A stretch of 64,000 nucleotides of DNA from Roseobacter sp. GTDB taxonomy: Bacteria > Pseudomonadota > Alphaproteobacteria > Rhodobacterales > Rhodobacteraceae. Where the stretch lies: assembly GCA_002731875.1 (NCBI GenBank), contig PCCY01000031.1, positions 62,001-126,000 on the forward strand. The letters are read 5' to 3'. Position 1 is the first letter of the stretch, and each line of letters starts with the position of its first letter. Below, piece by piece: positions 62,794 to 64,000 of this stretch. The position numbers and the translations under genes are program-made. Below the pieces are notes generated by a model. That model was not told where the DNA came from. It did no database searches and was given only the letters and a program-made list of their open reading frames with translations.

Positions 62794-63579
62794 ATGAAAG
62801 CACTCGGGATCGCGGCGACAGGGATGCTGGCACAGCAAACCAACGTGGATGTCATCGCCAACAACATTGCGAACGCCAATACGACGGGCTTTAAAAGCGG
62901 CCGCGCTGCCTTTCAGGACCTTGTTTATCAAAGCTTCAACAGCGCGGGTTCCTTGACATCAGAATCCGGGACGGCCCGCCCGGTAGGTACCGATATCGGC
63001 CTGGGCGTCCAAGCGGCGGGGGTTATCCGGCACAATGCGCAAGGCGGGTTGATACAGACCGAAAATCAGTTGGATCTGGCAATCGAGGGTCGCGGCTATT
63101 TTGTTGTCAATCGTCCCGATGGCAGCCAAGCTTTTACCCGTGACGGCAATTTCCAACTTAGCGCTCAGGGCCAACTGGTCACGCTCAACGGGTATGAAGT
63201 TGAACCCGCCATCGTTGTGCCTGAGTTGACCCGCCAAGTTGAGATCAACCAATTTGGCGTGGTGATGGCATATGTCGAAAACAACCCCAATCCGGTAGAG
63301 CTGGGGCAGCTTAACTTTGCGACATTCCTAAACGAAGCCGGTCTCAAACCTGTCGGCGACAATCTTATGGAACAGACTTCAGCTTCTGGCGAGGCCGTGC
63401 AATCCACCCCTGGCACGCCCGGCGTCGGCATTACGCGTCAAGGATATCTGGAACAATCGAACGTGAATATCATCCAGCAGATAACTGACCTGATTTCAGC
63501 GCAGCGCGCCTATGAGATGAATTCAAAAGCCATTGAGACCGCCGATCAGATCATGACAACCACCAACCAAATCAAATAA
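62794..63579 (+). CDS. flgG: FlgG distal rod protein
   Basis: 261 residues, the standard length. MKALGIAATGMLAQQTNVDVIANNIANANTTGFKSGRAAFQDLVYQ, LDLAIEGRGYFVVNRPDGSQAFTRDGNFQLSAQGQLVTLNGYEV and QGYLEQSNVNIIQQITDLISAQRAYEMNSKAIETADQIM match FlgG closely. GGAG is 8 bases before the start. It forms the distal rod. Confidence 0.97.
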   Translation: MKALGIAATGMLAQQTNVDVIANNIANANTTGFKSGRAAFQDLVYQSFNSAGSLTSESGTARPVGTDIGLGVQAAGVIRHNAQGGLIQTENQLDLAIEGRGYFVVNRPDGSQAFTRDGNFQLSAQGQLVTLNGYEVEPAIVVPELTRQVEINQFGVVMAYVENNPNPVELGQLNFATFLNEAGLKPVGDNLMEQTSASGEAVQSTPGTPGVGITRQGYLEQSNVNIIQQITDLISAQRAYEMNSKAIETADQIMTTTNQIK

Positions 63580-63593
63580 CGGGACATAGCACG

Positions 63594-64000
63594 ATGATGC
63601 GTATCAGGGCAGCTTTGGTGATGGTTCTACAGCTTGTTGCTGTAGGCTTTTTCGCGTCATCCGTGGCCGCACAAAGTGTATCCGTACCCGAGTTGATCGA
63701 GGAACGTGCAATCGCAGAACTGGGTGCGACGCTGCCGGCGGACGCCCAAATCGACATCCGAATGGCAAAAGGCATGATCGAACGCGGTAACTTCATACAG
63801 GAATTCTGGATGGACGCCGATACCGGCCAGTTCATCGCCAATGTCGCGACAGAAGACAATCTGACACAGCGGGTGTGGGGCATAGCGATGGTCACGCTGT
63901 CCGTTCCCGTCCCGACCAGACGCATAGCGCCCGATGAAATTGTCCGCAGCGAAGATGTTGCATTGGTCGCAATGCCGCTGCAAAGGATCGGCACCTACGC
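63594..64000 (+). CDS. flgA: FlgA P-ring chaperone (partial, runs off right edge)
   Basis: An open frame from ATG 63594 (or 63597) to the window end, about 135 codons. Signal peptide LVMVLQLVAVGFFASSVAAQ, then VSVPELIEERAIAELG and the SAF-domain segment VPTRRIAPDEIVRSEDVALVAMPLQRIG. FlgA is the periplasmic chaperone for FlgI. It follows flgG by 14 bases, as in flgF-flgG-flgA-flgH operons. Confidence 0.9.
   Translation, partial: MMRIRAALVMVLQLVAVGFFASSVAAQSVSVPELIEERAIAELGATLPADAQIDIRMAKGMIERGNFIQEFWMDADTGQFIANVATEDNLTQRVWGIAMVTLSVPVPTRRIAPDEIVRSEDVALVAMPLQRIGTY

Overview
The window looks like a chromosome segment of a roseobacter-type alphaproteobacterium (Rhodobacteraceae or a close relative). 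Pointers are the flagellar gene set with the alphaproteobacterial FlaF/FlbT pair, an SltF-type lytic transglycosylase, MotE, a MucR zinc-finger regulator, FtcR/CtrA-like winged-helix regulators, CtrA-type TTAA-N7-TTAA boxes, and a TRAP-linked sugar-acid catabolic locus. Placement is by gene content only; no marker gene (rRNA, rpoB) lies in the window. I see no tRNA, rRNA, CRISPR array or insertion sequence.

Region 1 (1-4918, all minus strand): a tightly overlapping run nuoA - nuoB/D-like - nuoH - nuoJ - nuoK - nuoL (nuoL runs off the left edge). These are membrane-arm subunits of a complex I-like machine, but the only soluble-arm gene is one cysteine-poor protein with remnants of NuoB and NuoD. 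NuoE/F/G/I are absent from the visible part, and two subunits end in His/Met-rich tails. This is probably not a normal NADH dehydrogenase and is the most unusual gene set here.

Region 2 (5210-17708): a tetronate (four-carbon sugar acid) catabolic regulon. It holds DenD (D-erythronate dehydrogenase), LtnD (L-threonate dehydrogenase), OtnI, OtnK and OtnC, a complete DctPQM TRAP uptake system, a GntR/FCD regulator, two short-chain dehydrogenases, an extra hydroxyacid dehydrogenase and an EamA exporter. Five copies of a GGTATACC-centred palindrome sit in exactly the promoter gaps of this block, which defines a regulon by sequence alone.

Region 3 (17770-25527): further sugar-acid genes. An altronate dehydratase-like gene and a 2-keto-3-deoxygluconate kinase gene (minus strand) diverge from an IlvD/Edd dehydratase - SDR - FAH hydrolase - 2-hydroxyacid dehydrogenase set (plus strand). 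The latter fits a non-phosphorylative route through a 2,4-diketo-3-deoxy acid. A LysE exporter follows. No GGTATACC palindrome is found here.

Region 4 (25810-64000): a large flagellar locus opened by a PhnD-sensor histidine kinase. It encodes the motor (MotA, MotB, MotE), C-ring (FliG, FliM, FliN), MS ring (FliF), export apparatus (FlhA, FlhB, FliP, FliQ, FliR, FliH, FliI), rod, hook and filament parts (FlgB, FlgC, FlgE, FlgF, FlgG, FlgI, FlgJ, FlgK, FlgL, FliE, flagellin, FlgA partial), and regulators (FlaF, FlbT, MucR, two FtcR-like). Several proteins are unrecognised. Exact CtrA-type boxes precede motA, flaF, fliF/fliL and flagellin, so the cell-cycle regulator CtrA (encoded elsewhere) probably drives this locus. 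flgD, flgH, fliK and fliO are not seen and may lie outside the window.
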